Shown: piece after piece, positions 14,201 through 29,200 of the stretch
How the letters are laid out: each line of letters starts with the position of its first letter
Position numbering within the stretch: the first letter of the stretch is position 1
From: Nipponacmea schrenckii
Lineage: Eukaryota; Mollusca; Gastropoda; Lottiidae
Direction of reading: 5' to 3'
DNA length: 64,000 bases
NCBI GenBank assembly: GCA_030562195.1
Contig: CM060200.1
Coordinates: 37,393,468-37,457,467 of the forward strand
Program-made: the position numbers and the translations under genes
The notes under the pieces: model-generated
Told to the model about the DNA's origin: nothing
Seen by the model: only the letters and a program-made list of their open reading frames with translations
Database searches by the model: none

Positions 14201-17200
14201 AACTCTTACGAAAACAGAATTGTCGCATACATTGTGCAATCGCCGAAAGAAATCCAAAGCTCACAAGCATGTAATCAAACTAAACTACTGTTGGGAGTAT
14301 TTTGGATAAAAATCACTGAAGCTTGGTGATAAAGATTCATATGGTATGAAAATGTAATACAATAACAAAAGATCTGTTATCAACACAGCAAACACTGATA
14401 GATTGTAAAACATGAAACCTCTTAACTTTCAGCTCTTAAAAATACATGTAAAGTGAATTTAAGCACTAGATTATGGGCACTGTAGCCAGCAAAGTCTCTA
14501 TATTATGCTGTTAGTCAGTTTAAGCATCTAATACTTATTTGGTATTATATCTGTAGAGATACTTTATGCATCATGCACTATTATGTATATGACAGTGTCA
14601 AGTGTTGATTATTTTCCAATCTAGACCCGTTCTTTTCGGAAAATGTTATCTGCCCCAAATTACGATGGCCCAATCTTTATCCACCATTACTGCTAAAATA
14701 AAAATTTGTTGACCTTCGCAATATTCTGGTTTGCCTTCATTGATAAATGTTACACTAGACACGTGTGTCAACAAGCTGTAATCAGGATTAACCTCGTTCA
14801 ATCCGATTAATTTTCACCTAAACTAGATTAATGATCATCATTGTTTTCTGTCGTTTGAAGTAGATTGTTATAATCGGCTTGATTAGGCAGGGGGTAAATA
14901 AACTATGGGCCATATGCAGCGTTCTTACCCTGACTGAAGTTGATTTTTGTCCAGGTTCTAACTTAACAAAGTTAATCTAAACGAAGTCCCTATGCAAATC
15001 AAAGTCAAAACTTAATTCAAGGTTTATGTTAAGTACGAGCGTCGTATACGGCGGTAAACAAATGGATGTTCTTATAATGTATTGAAGTAATGTTGTCTAT
15101 ACTTCTTGAAGCTAATATGAATAGCTGCAATATTGCTTCATTAAATTCCGATTTACTATGTGGATTTATGTAATAGGTGACCTCGATTTTGAAATTCTTT
15201 AGTGTGTCTAAATATTCCCTAGGAGCGTCATAAAGAGAACATGTATTTGATTTTTTGATTTTTGTCTATAGGAACGCGATTGTGCAATTCTATGCCATTC
15301 TGAGCCTTCATATATATGATATTTATACATTGAAGACTATCAGTCAAAACATTTAATTAGAACACGTTTTAAATGTTACAGGTTTAAATAGATTTCAGAT
15401 TCTTACATAAAACACTTCCTTAAACTATATGATTTTATTTGATTTTAAGCAAATAAGCAACGATACGTAATGTTCATCTATTAAAGGCCTACAGTACAAC
15501 AGGCTGAAACAGAAATTAAATTTGGTAAAATAAGTCAGTTAACTCAAGAAGGAAGTGAAGTCTGTTCAGAACAACTAAATAGCATCTCCCAGATAATGTT
15601 ATTTGACAAGATCTGAAAATAAATGATCATAAGAGAATCAGACGTCTTTTGGTTCATACTTTTGTTTATTTATCACGATTTCTGAATGTGAAACATTATG
15701 AAAACCCGAAAACTAATAATAAAGCATTGGTTTCCTTGGTGTACATTACCAGACTCACAACTTGTACTTCTGTGTAGATCGTACCAATTATAAACTGTAT
15801 TTTTGTAAACTATTCTGGCTTATTTTCTACATCGTGAATATCTAATTACCCGTATAGAAACTGATCCCCTTTATGAATATCATTCAGGCTTGTTTACTTT
15901 ATACAAGGTCACCAATATAGGTATAATACTGGGCTTAAAGACAAAATTTATAAAAAATAGGTCATTACCCCATACTGACACATTTTTTTTAAAGCACCGC
16001 GTCAAAATAACTTAAGCTGGATTTAATTTATTTCAATTCAAATCTGTAACAAGCTATTCAACACATTATTTACGCTTTGCATCTTTCATATTGAAATTTA
16101 AGCTTCATTTTGTTGTGCCGTTGTTTATGAAAATGAATATACACAGCGCAATGTATTGTGCATTGATGAAAAGTGACAGAGAGTAACAGTCTCTGGTTAT
16201 ATTGAAAATATCCCATCTACCTAAAAAATGCATTTAACTGCCGATTGAGTATTGGAGTGGTCATCCGGAAGACCTTTGAAGAATGTAGAACTTTTTTTTA
16301 TTGTACTTGCAATTAACAGACACATCTCAAAATGTAAGTCTAAAGATGTTACTCCTGCTTCAAAGAGTCTTTAATATTGAAAATGTGAAGTTAAGCCTCA
16401 ACTGCACCCTAGGAAAGAGATTCAACGGTTCGAAACCCTATTACAGTTATCATACAATTCCACATTTCTTCTGATTAAGTATTTTTACTATCATTTCGGT
16501 AAAAAACCTTCCAAATTTTCACAAACTTAGGAGATTTTAAAGATATTTCATAGTCTGGACTTTCCAAGTTCCAAATCACTTACCTCACGGAATCAACATA
16601 TTATCTATTAAATGCATTCTATCAATCGCATATTAAGCTCCACAAAATCGGAAACAATGTGATATGATATTTGTTTAAAGAAAAAAGTAAAAACATAAAA
16701 AACGACACATGCCAAATCTTTTTTCAGGTCAAGCAGGGTTCAGTGTATAAAACACCTTTCATATACATTTCATTTACATTTTTATCGCATCCTTGTTTCA
16801 GTTATCATGCGGTTTAAGTACTTTTGTATTTTTGTCCATTATTTTTCTGAGTTGTACACAGTTGTACAGTGCTACACAAGGGGTTATATGTGTGAAGTAT
16901 ATTTGTTGTGCATTTCAGTATGTTCACCATATCACAATTGTGCAGCAAAAGATTGTCTTGGGGATTTACACGTTTAAGATACGTGGTTTGCGTTTAAATG
17001 TTAGTGTTTAACGCATGCCACTGCTTCTGAACTTCTACGTTTCACTTTTTACATGTAAATTACATGTACTAGTGGCTGTATACATGCGATGCGGTTACCA
17101 TGCACATAAGACTTTGAAGAAAAAAAGATTCGAGCTAAATAAAGTTCATATGTCCCTGTTAAAAAATGTACTAGTATCTATTTTCTATTGCTGAAATATA

Positions 17201-20200
17201 TAATGATGGTAATTTGAGTAAAAACAAGAATAGACTCTTTTCTTATAATCGTGTTACTTTTATTGCATCTATCATATTCCTATGTGTACATAATAGATTT
17301 ATCAATATATCATTACAAGGTAATAGGGTAATATGCAATATATAACAACTTTATCATTATTACTACATACAGGGCCAGTACCTCTCGGCCACTTTGTGAT
17401 TATAATTGTTAAGGTTTTTACACGAAATATACTCAAACTACAGACAATATTACATTAACAGGTCTAAAACTACCATGAGTTAATGAACGAGAAAGAATAG
17501 AAAATTAACTTAAATAATGGATGAATTATCATTATGAGTTTTTCGCAGTACGCATACGTATATACGTTATCGATCACTCTTTTTAGTTAGAACCCGTCTT
17601 TATGCGTTTATCTTATCCATATGAGTAAAAGTTTGGAGCGATTGCTCCTGGGGGCAATTCAAAAGGCACATGGATGAAATACAGATAGGGGAAATTTCAA
17701 AGAAATTTGGAAATGATACCAGAACATATTTTTAGAGGGGCTTTCCCTTTTCTCATTAATTGTACTTTTTGGCGGTTTCAGTCGTTCTTTTCCAAGTTTG
17801 TGATAATTTCGTTTCTGCTATGGATCGCAAAGGCAAAACTTCCCAGAACGATGTTGTAAATTTAAAGTTTAGATTGAAAGGGGACATTCCGGATTATATT
17901 TGAACACATAAATGGATTGTCAAAAGAAACAGAAATAAAGTCTGATAAACATTGAGACAAAACGCAAACAGATAGTGAATACGCATAATGGACGTCGAAC
18001 CACATTCTCTTTAAGCTAAAACCCAATCCCTCTATGCCTACTTACAGCCTTGACGAAAAATATCATCGTCGTAGACAGAAACAATCTAGGTGTCAGAGAC
18101 TAGATAAAATTATAATTTTGTGATATATCATTTACATATACAATAGATGACTAACTCACTATACATCAAGAATAAGTCCACTTGACAGCTAGTTTCATAT
18201 TTTCTCGCCAGATTACTACATTTGTAATCCACGATCTGAAAATTATTCTTTTTAAATGTCCTGTGAAATTATGGACCAATGATATCGAAATAAACAATGT
18301 TATAAAATATTATGTTAAGCAAAAGCTAAAAAAAAAAAACTAGCACAGCACAAGTTAGTGTTTAACAATGAATATCCCAGAATAGAGTAAGAAAATCTTT
18401 ACTGAAAAAAAAAATTGATTGGTTGAATATTACATGACCATCGAAAAGTTGCTTTGTGATCCAAGTAATTCATAGGAGTTATTATTTATTTTGATCCTTT
18501 CAGAAATCCAAACCCGGCTGACATTTGGTGAAAATCCTTTAAATGGAGACTATATATCAGGGAGACTAGAGGTCTCTCTAAATGGTACGGTATGGGGAGC
18601 AGTGTGTGATGATTTCTTCAACAAAAATGCAGCCAGAGTTGTGTGCAAAAAGTTTAATTACATTGATGGAGAGGTAGGTCGTTCTTTTCTTTATCTCAAA
18701 ATACTGTTAAAAACAAAGTAATGAAGAGTTTCTAGTCTCTTTATTAGTCTGTCAGCAAAAGGCAAAAGGCCACTCGAAAATGTTAAAATCTAAGTATACT
18801 CTTCAACATGATCTTTGTCAACACATTATTCTTTCGATAATCAAATTGCTCAATAAAATCTTTTACTTACTTATTACATTACAGGCTGTATCCAAGTCGT
18901 TCTTCAATGCAACAAGACCAACAAATATTTTGTTGGATAACGTAGAATGTACTGGTAATGAAGCCAACCTGTCCACTTGCAGTAAAGGCACATGGGGTGA
19001 ACACGATTGTGAGCCAACAGAACATGTGGGTGTTTTCTGCTTTAATGATACATCTAAGGGTATGTATTGATCCTGATTTTTTTTTAAAATCGACATTAGT
19101 TCCATTGCTTGTTATTGTCATTTTCTCAAACTGTCTAATTCATTATTACTAGGATCTGTTTTTACCTGGTCTGTTAGAAATACAGTTTACCTGTATTTAG
19201 ACAGAGCGGAAACTCAAAAGACTATTCTAACCATAAACCAGGTGTTACAGATGTACAGGTGTTAATACATTATTAATTGATACATACCATATATTTCAGT
19301 GCTGAGGATGGATCTGGTTAATGGCAAGGATACTGGTAAAACTCGTTCAGGACGAGTTGAAGTAGCTCTTGGTTCAATGCCTTTTGGTAGTGTTTGTGAT
19401 GATCTCTATACAGATAAAGCTGCTACTGTAACTTGTCAATATTTTAATTTTAAATATGGCCAGGTATGACTAGACACCTTATTGTTTTTAACGTTTATTT
19501 ATTTTTAAATAAGAGTACATGTTGTTATTGTAGTGTTCTGCGAAAGGTGTGGAGCTGAATATCTATTTTGTTGCACGAAAACAGATTGTTACATGTTGTT
19601 GTTGAAAACCGTTGTTGCGTCATTTTACGACCTGTATTGATACAGACAATACAAATTGTCTTTCTTTTCTCTAGAACCAAAATCATGACGATTTGTGCTT
19701 TCTTGTAGAGGTTCACAGATGCTACATTTGGCCAAGGAACAACAACGTACCTTGATGAGGTGTTGTGTAACGGTACGGAGAGTAACCTTTTACAATGTCG
19801 ACATAATAGCTGGAGAGAACATGATTGTGGTAATGAAGAAGACGTTGGTGTGGTTTGTTTCAACTCGACCTGTAAGTCTTTCCATTGTTTTATTGTTCCA
19901 ATCTCTTTATAAAGATGCGATTGTATATTTAATAATTTGAAATTTGGTTTTCGGACAATCATCCGACAGCTCTCAAACAAAATAAAATCTAAAAATCGAT
20001 TTTGCTAATTTAGAAAAAGTCTACAAACTTCGTTTTGAAATATTTAAACCTTCAAAAGGGATATGTAAACCAAATTTTTTCCGGGTTTTTAAAATGGTAA
20101 AGTCTTGTTTAGCGCCCATGAAATCCTTGGGGGCTTTATCAAAGGTTATAAAAACTAAGCGCAGGCCCAACGAAAAACAAAAGGTACATGTAAAAGGGAA

Positions 20201-23200
20201 TGGGAAGATTTTGGTTTTAAAGGCACACAATTTTCAATACTACTGGACCAGCCGCGTAAAAGCAGGTTTACTGAATTCAAATTGAAACTTTTTTAGGTAT
20301 TTTTCCCCGAAAAATTTTTTTTTAAAAAGGGGTTAGTATTTCTGAGGACTGTTTAAATGTAACAAAGGCCCAAGACGACTCCTAAAAATCAAGATTGTGC
20401 CCCTTTAATAATTTGATATTTCACGGTTTTGAGACGGTTTACATATTATTTGACTTTTTTTTTTTACAATTTTCTAGCAAGAATAAAAACTAAAACTAAA
20501 GACATCGATTACGCTGGCACCATTCAGATGTGGACTACAGCTTCTGGTTGGGTTGAAATATGCCAAGATTCATGGGATGATGTAGATGCAAAGGTTGCTT
20601 GTCGTGACATGGGTTTTGTGGATGGTAAAGCTCTGTGTTGCTCAGCACTCCATGAAAGTCCTTGGGGATCCTTTATCTATAATGGTGCATATACAAACGT
20701 CAGCTGCACGGGGAACGAAGAGCATTTGGCTGATTGTAAAATGGTGGAATCGGGAAGATCTTGTGGTTTACAGAAGTCTGCTACAGCGATTTGCTACAAT
20801 ACTACAATGGACGATGTTGATAATAGTAGGTTTACTGAATTCTAATTTGAACACTTTTGACTACTTTGTTCCCACAAGAACATCAGGTTTCAATAATAAT
20901 TTAAAGTTACGTGCGCTTATACGTCATATATACTAAATTCTTTATCAATTGGTTTGATAAAAAGTCCTTTTATATCGATATAAACTTCCAGAATAATCAA
21001 TTACCCATACCGGTCTTAAATAATCATTCTGATAAAATTTTGTGACCACATGGACTTAACCAAATCTTAATTTGCACATGTCATTAATCCCATTTCCCAT
21101 GGGCTGAATGTGAGACAGGACCATGTCCTTGTGTATTGGGCCTAATTCTGACCCATGTAAAATAAAGAGTTTATTATTATTATTATCCACAGCATTTGAT
21201 GTAAGGTTGACAGAAGGTGGTGACAACTGGGGTAAAGTAGAGGTACGACATCTTGGTATTTGGTTACCAGTATGTCCAGATGACTGGTCGGACGAAGAGG
21301 CTTCTGTTGTGTGTAAATCTAAAGGATTTGCTGGTGGGAAAGCTTTTGGTGAGGTAGGAGGTGTGGATGTGACAGCCTGGTTGACCAAGATTAACTGTTC
21401 TGGTAGTGAGAAGGTTTTAACTAAGTGTGACATTGGTGAATGGGGTAATGTGGTTAGTAAATGTAAACCAGTTTCAGCATTATGTTACAAAACAGGTAAG
21501 GATTATCATTTCATCATGCTCTGTCAACTTGGTATCGTTTTCTCAGAGATTAGCTAATAATGGTTTTTAGTAAATTTATTTCATGCCTTTTCAGGTCATT
21601 ATAACGATTTTAAGAGTACATATCGTAAAGTCAACTATAGAATTAGATTAGTTAGAAATTATTGAAAGGAGTAGTAAATCACCATCTAAATTTAATTTAA
21701 TGATTAGAACTATACAATTATTGATGATGAAAGCTTAAAACCCACTTATTTATAATTCAAACATGAGGCAAAGAAGTTAAGTAAAGTAACATTATCAACT
21801 GGAAATAATAATATTAGTAATCCTTCAATGGAAGCGCAGGTATAGATAAATAAAAACACCGTCACCAGGAATATGAATATAATATTCCTGGTGACGGTGT
21901 AAGAACCACATTGAAACGTCGCAAATAATAAATATTCTAGAAGTAGCCGTCCATAATAATTGTTTTTATTTATAATAATTTTAGTGAAAAAATACAGCTT
22001 GAATATATCCTTTCTATATTTTACAGGTGTTAGTCTAGAGTTAACTAATCCTGGTAATGATTTCTCTGGACGTGTTCTGATCAATTATGATGGTGTCAAA
22101 GGAACAATTTGTAACACCGGAAATATCAGGGATAGTGAAGCTAAAGCTATATGTAAAGATTTGGGTCATAAAGATGGTCAAATTATACCTACCACTGATA
22201 CTGTCGATGAAACTATGCCTACTTATATAACCTCATTAAAATGTGGAAGTTACATAAATTCAATGTTCGAATGTTCCAATACTGGCTGGAATGTTGCCGA
22301 TTCAAAATGTACCAGTCACTCACAAGATGTTTCAGTCCACTGCTTCACTGATGGTGAGTGTCTTCTCCTTCTTTTAATTGCCTTCACTTTGGGGTTTTCA
22401 AAGAAAATTGATTGGCACTTAGGTTTGATTTTAGCATGTTTATTATAAACAAGTAAAAGAATTTTGCAATAGAAAAAAAATGTCGTTTTTTAATAGGTTT
22501 ATTCTTTAAGGTTGATTTCGTTGAGCAATTTTTGTTTCTTTTAGCCCGGTTGTACCCTGGTAGAAATGGGGTTGGTGCTGTACAGATTTATGATAGAAGT
22601 TGGCGATCTGTTTGTGGCACTGAGGGTTTTGACGACAAGGAAGCTCTCGTATTTTGTAAAGAACTTGGATATAAAGATGGTGTTGCGCTACCTCCCAAGG
22701 TCTATGGACGAGTCACTGGACCCCATGTCCGGTCTGGTCTTTCTTGTAATGGTACTGAAAAGAGTTTGTTGGACTGTGCCTATAATACAACTAAAGGATA
22801 TTGTTTACCATCGGGAGTATCATACGCAAGTGTATCATGTTACAACACGCCGATTGATGCAAGTAAGAAATTCAATTTTTTTATTGCATAATAAGTCAAT
22901 GGGTTAATAAGTGAACATATTTTCATATTTAGATAAATATTTTCCCGAAACGACTTGGACAGGTCTTTTAATTTGCTTACGAGCAATTTATGATGAGTAG
23001 CATTGATATTCTATAATACTATCTTCAGATGAACCAAAATATAGGCTTGAAGGTGGAAGTATAGATGACGGTTCAGAAAGGTCCTACGGCAGAATCAGAA
23101 TATTGGGCTATAATACGTATGGGTATGTATGCGATGAATATTGGACCGACATAGAAGCCGATGTTATGTGTAAGCAATTGAATTTTATCGGTGGCAAAGC

Positions 23201-26200
23201 TTACAGGTATGATGGAAACTATGTTGGACCTTTCTTCATCAATCAAATCAACTGTACTGGTGATGAAAGCAAGATTGAAGATTGCTATCAAGGGGAAGAA
23301 CTCTGTTATGCTAAAGACGCTGCTGGAGTATTGTGCTATAGGACTGAAGGTAATTCGTTTGATATACGAATATTCTAAAATATTCATTTTTCCACCGTTG
23401 TAGAGTCAACATAAATAATGAATTTTAGAATAACAACCTCTTTTTGTCTTTTTCATATAAAAGTTAAATAGATGTATTGATAGAGATGTTCATTTTCCTA
23501 ATCATTTCTTAAATTGTATTTAATAATAATTTTCTTAGCACCGAAGCTGACTTTGGTTCCATCGGGTTCTAATACTGGTCGATTACAACTTAGTATGGAT
23601 GGTGAGATAGGACGTGTCTGTGGTGATCAATGGGATAAAAACGATGCCGCAGTCGCCTGTCATCAACTTGGATATACGGATGGAACACCTATAACGTATG
23701 TTGAAACTAGGTTTTCTATTTGTTAAGAACTAAGACATTACTTGTTCCATGTGATATGATTTACTACAATTGATCAGTGATTGATATGTGGTTAACTACT
23801 TGTATTAAGCAAATAGTTAAAGAGTTTCTTGTAATGATTTATATTTTAGTTTCCCACCTTCAAATGGAGGTGTGTTCCTATCTCAAACTAAATGTATTGG
23901 TAATGAACAATCTCTGTTCAAATGTTCAAACCCTGGATGGAAGGGGTATGGTGATACTGAATGCACTAATTCTGATTCCAAGGATGCTGGAGTCTTTTGC
24001 TTCCAAAATGGTATGTATTCGTTTTAAGCGCCAATAGATATCACTTGTATGTTGTTCTCTCAGGCAATATATTAAATTACTTTGCAGATGATTTTGTACA
24101 GTTCCAATTGTTTCATTTTCTTTGCTGAAATGGAGAGGTTTTCATCTTTTGTTTTTTGTAAAAGAATTCTTGAAGAAACGTCATATAGAAATCCAGTAGA
24201 CTTTTGCATTATGAGAATTCAATACACACTTCTTTATTTCTAGTACGATTGATTGATGGTAAAGTAACATCAAAATACGCTGAAGGGAAGGTTAGTTTTT
24301 ATGACAAAGGAACATGGAGATGGGTGTGTGATGATGGATTCGAACAGGTTGATGCCGAGGTTATGTGTAAAGAAATGGGATTTACTAATGCTGCTATCCT
24401 AAAGAGTGGTACTGTTGCATACCAGCCAAAGTTTGTACGAAATATGAACTGTACGGGAAAAGAAACGGATGCCAGCGAATGTCAATATGAAGTAGATACC
24501 TGTAACTATTATAAAGGAGTCTCAAGAATAGTTTGCTTCACTGGGGATCATACTACACGTAGGTTCAATTTTCTTTTATAGACCTTTACAGCGATCTGTC
24601 GTTAGAAACCTATAGGTAAATTTTTGAATTAACTACTAATTTAACTAATCATACATTTGAGATTACAAGCTTAATTATTATGAAAGAACGTGAGAATTGA
24701 AATTTCTGCATACGAAAATGGCCCCAAACTATAACAGAAATATTTCTGTCCTCCTGATCTGATAACAGTGATGATTTTATCACCGATGACTGTTGATAAG
24801 AATTTTGTTTTCCCAAAAGACGATAATGTGTTATGATGTATTTAATAGCGTTTTATATTGATATTGTTGCAGCTGCTAAATATTATGTAGAAGATGGTGG
24901 CAAGAGTGGTAGAATATTTGTAGAAAGACATGGTATAAATGGTACAATATGTGAAGAAGACTGGGACGATACTGATGCTAGTGTTTTATGTAAATCAATG
25001 AAATATGCTGGTGGTGTTGCGTTTGGAAACAAGGCTTCTGATGAACATGATTTGGTTTGGTTTACCAGCGTTGGCTGCTTTGGGAATGAAACCAGTTTAG
25101 ATCAGTGTTCCAAAAACTATTCGGTTAAGAATACATGCCGTTTGTCTCAGAATTCTGCTGGTGTTCTATGCTACAACTCTGGTAAGGCTCTAATATGAGG
25201 CTAGTCAATACAGCTAAGCATAATCAAACAAACTTTGTTTCGTATATACATTGTGTGCATCATCATTTTCTTATATGCAAGATAAATTAGAAACCCCAAT
25301 GAGGAGTTTTGTAAGTCAATACATTGTGCTTCCAATACAACTATCGAGTATTACGCTGTATTTTAAGAGTAGAACTTATGTTTCTTTTAAGGTGTCGATA
25401 TAAGATTAGCCAATGGCGGTGCCAACTTTGGACGTGTAGAGATCAGTTATGACGGTGTTTGGGGAACAATTTGCGACTATGCCTGGTCCAGATATGACGC
25501 CAAAACCTTGTGTAAGCAATTGGGCTACGTTGAAGGTATAGCTTATGCTAGATCTCGGTATGGTGATGGAACAGGTCCTGTGTATATGGATGAAATGAGA
25601 TGTCGGATAGATGATGAGTCTTTATTTGCCTGTCCAAATAGAGGATTTAATAAATCAGCTCGATACTGTTTGGATCATCAAAATGATGTCAGTGTTTTCT
25701 GCTTCTCTAAAGGTAATTTTTTTCTTTAATAATTACTTTACAAAAAAGTCCATGAATAGTTCAGATATGTACATGTATTGTGCTTTATTTTATTTTTTAT
25801 TCATAAGAAAAGGATTGGAGAACAGACTTATGCCTATGGAACCTCCCCTCCTCTCTACTGTATTGTGTTGTTTAATAAGTACTATAATTGGTTATTATGT
25901 GTATTTTACTTCAGTTCGTCTTCAGCCAGAGACAGATGCACCTTATGGATATATCAATTACTGGACTGGCTTTTCTTACTCTGGCGTTTGTGGAGAGAAT
26001 TTCACAGAAAACAATGCCCATGTCACCTGCAGAGAACTTGGGTTTGTCACTGGTCAAGTTCTTTACGGGTCACCATTTGGAAGTAAAGGTATTGTGAATG
26101 TCGGCGTGTCTAATGTTGAGTGTACTGGACAGGAAACTAAATTAGAAGATTGTACAAAGAAGGAAGAAGGGACAAGTTGCGATTCGGCAGAATATGCATC

Positions 26201-29200
26201 AGTTGTTTGTTCCAATGTCACTGATACATCAGGTAATTTTTTGGTTATTTAATATTAGATTTTTGTCTTTTTCTGATAAATTACGCAAAATCAACGAATT
26301 TGGACAGGTATATCAATATTTAAAGAATTATCAAAATAATGTCTTCGTCTGTCTTTTTAGCCTACACTGTACGTCTATCAAGAACAGAAAGTGGACGAGT
26401 AATTGTGAAACATATGGGCCACGATGGTTACATTTGTGGAAATGATTTTAGTGTACAAGATGCTAATATCGTGTGTAAAGAATTGGGCCTGCATTCTGGA
26501 ATACCGTTTAAATATATAACTGATAGATCACCAACTCGCGTCAAAGATTTACGATGGTTAAATAACTTGGGCTGTACTGGAAATGAGCCGAAACTTAATG
26601 AATGTAAAGGTGCCGAATGGGGACAATTAAAGGGATGCAGTATACAGTATGATGCTGGTGCCTATTGCTTTCAAAATGAAGGTAAGAAGGAATACAAGTT
26701 ACTACACTTATGAACAATGTCGGCAGCGAAAATTATGTCTCGGCATTTGTAGACATTTATCATTTCTGATGTAAATCTTTGCTGATTCATTTATGTCAAC
26801 TAAGGGCTAAGGTTTACTTTTGCTTTATATTGATTTTCGACTCTTCCTTCAGAAGATAAATCTGAAATGTTAAATGTATTCGCGGATATTTCTTATGTTT
26901 CTTAAGATCTTTATCATTTGAACCCAGACGTTTTTCAAAATTTTGTTCTTCAAAAATATATACTTTTAATGCTGCTACAAGACTATCATATAAGCATTTT
27001 AATTATTTAATGTAAATTATTACAGATGATTTCAATGTATTTTGGGTTAATATTTCTTTCTTAAATCTTTATAATTACTTTTCAAGTATTTCCTATTTGT
27101 TTTTTCAGAATTATCAAAGATCGACTTTAGACTTCAAGGAGGAGATATACCATCAGAAGGGCGCGTAGAGATGAAACTTAATGGAACATGGGGTTCGATC
27201 TGTGCCTTGAGAATGACTGATGCTTCGGCTAATGTTCTCTGTAAACATTTAGGATTCAAGAGTGGTATTCGCTTATCTACGGGATCACGATGGGCAGGAA
27301 AAGGACCAATCCACATCACCAGAATAGATTGTGATGACGATGCTCAACAAATCTATGATTGTGGTTTATCGGGATTCGGCCAGTCCGATTTTTCTTGCGA
27401 TACTAGATTTTATGACGTGGCTCTTAAATGTTTTACAGATGGTAAGTGTGACCTATGCATCTGTTATATTTTTTCAGGACTAGTTTGCCAGCAGTTTAGT
27501 TGAGCAGTTATAAGCACCACTTGGTTTATGCATTAGACATTAGGTCGATATGAAAATGAGCCAATAATACAGGGCAATAAGAAAATACCGTGATTGTTAG
27601 TCAGTTCTTATCCTATTTCTGTATGCATCTAATGACTTGGTTTTGACAGGTTTTGTTTTTTTGTGTTGGGTGTGGGAAGATGTCCCTCCCGTTGCTTTGT
27701 GTTGTTATCATGCAAGTAATTTTACCTTTATCTAAATTACATATTGATTAAAAACGGATTGATGCAGAGGTTAATGATTTTCTTTTTGTTTTTTCTAGCA
27801 AAAATTGTTGGTGGTAAAACAACTAATAATAACTTTGGTCGAGTAGAGATAGCTGAAAATGATACTTTCGTACCAGTTTGTGATTCCACATTGGACGATA
27901 CTGCAGCCGGTGTGATGTGTCGTCAATTGGGATTCAAAGATGGATCTAGTCAATGTTGCGATGCATTGGGCTATATATACACCAGATCAGATAGATATGT
28001 AACTAAATTAGAATGTACAGGTACAGAGAAATCAGTGTCGGAGTGTTCTATTGAATTTGGAGAATGCCCAGATCGACGTTATGCCACAGCTTTCTGTCGA
28101 GATGCGGTGGAAGTACCAAAACGTAAGTTATATTGTATTGTTATGGTCCATGTGGAAAACTCTTTTTCAACTGTAACATTACCCGGATTCTGATGACTCC
28201 TTCCGAATATATAAATCTAGGGGAAGAAAATAATTAAGAATTGTGTGGAGCAGTTTGTCTCTGAGATGTAAAATGTAAAGCAGTTTTTGTAAGTCTTGCA
28301 TTTACATGCTGTATAGAACTTTATACAAATATATGAGAAGACATTTCAAGTTTGCTACTTATACGGCTCTTGTTTATTCAAATGCTTTTAACTCTGGTAT
28401 ATACAGTTAATTTATATTCTTTCTCCTTTCAAGTATTTGATATAAAGCTGTCGGGGAAAATGTTAAATATGGGTGTAGTCAACGTCTCCAGAAATGGAAT
28501 ATGGGGCGGTGTCTGTTCCGTTGGATTCGGTGATAAGGAAGCTAAGACTGCCTGTATACAAAATGGATTCGTCAACGGCTTTGCGTCTAAACCATTAAGA
28601 TTATCCAGTGGCCTTCCCATAGTGATGGGTAATGTAAACTGTACTGAAAATACAACCAGATTAGATCAGTGTCAGTATGAGAGGTTTGGAGAGGATCAAG
28701 GTTGTAGAATAGTTAGAACTGCTGCTAGAGTCCTTTGTTCGGAAACAGCAGGTTAGTGTTTTCTTTCTTTCTTCATTTTCTAATATAAAGGTCTGGTTTT
28801 TTAATTGATTAACATCTTTGCCTTGAAAAATGCATACATTACAGCTTGGCTGACATAAAAACTTCCTTAGGCAACAACCACCATAAATCGGCTTTCCTAT
28901 GACCACTCAATTGATAAAAGTTAGACTGTACTGAATTCTTGATGTAAAAAATGATTTTTCATTGCAGCACCCATTCAATATCGTGTCGCTGGTGGTGGTC
29001 ACGAAGGACGGGCTGAAGTGTTTTATGAAGGATCTTGGGGAACAGTCAGTAAGCGTTCCTTTGGTGGTACTGAAGCTGCTGCTTTCTGTAAAGGGGCTGG
29101 ATTTGTTGGTGGTGAAGTGTACTTCCCAGTTAGCCCAGACTATGGTATTTTGAATATCCGAGTATCAGGGGTAGATTGTACAAGTTCAGCTAAGACTCTG

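Noticed and set aside
16420..16445. B-box-like ggttcgaaacc
   Set aside because: No A box or acceptor stem around it.
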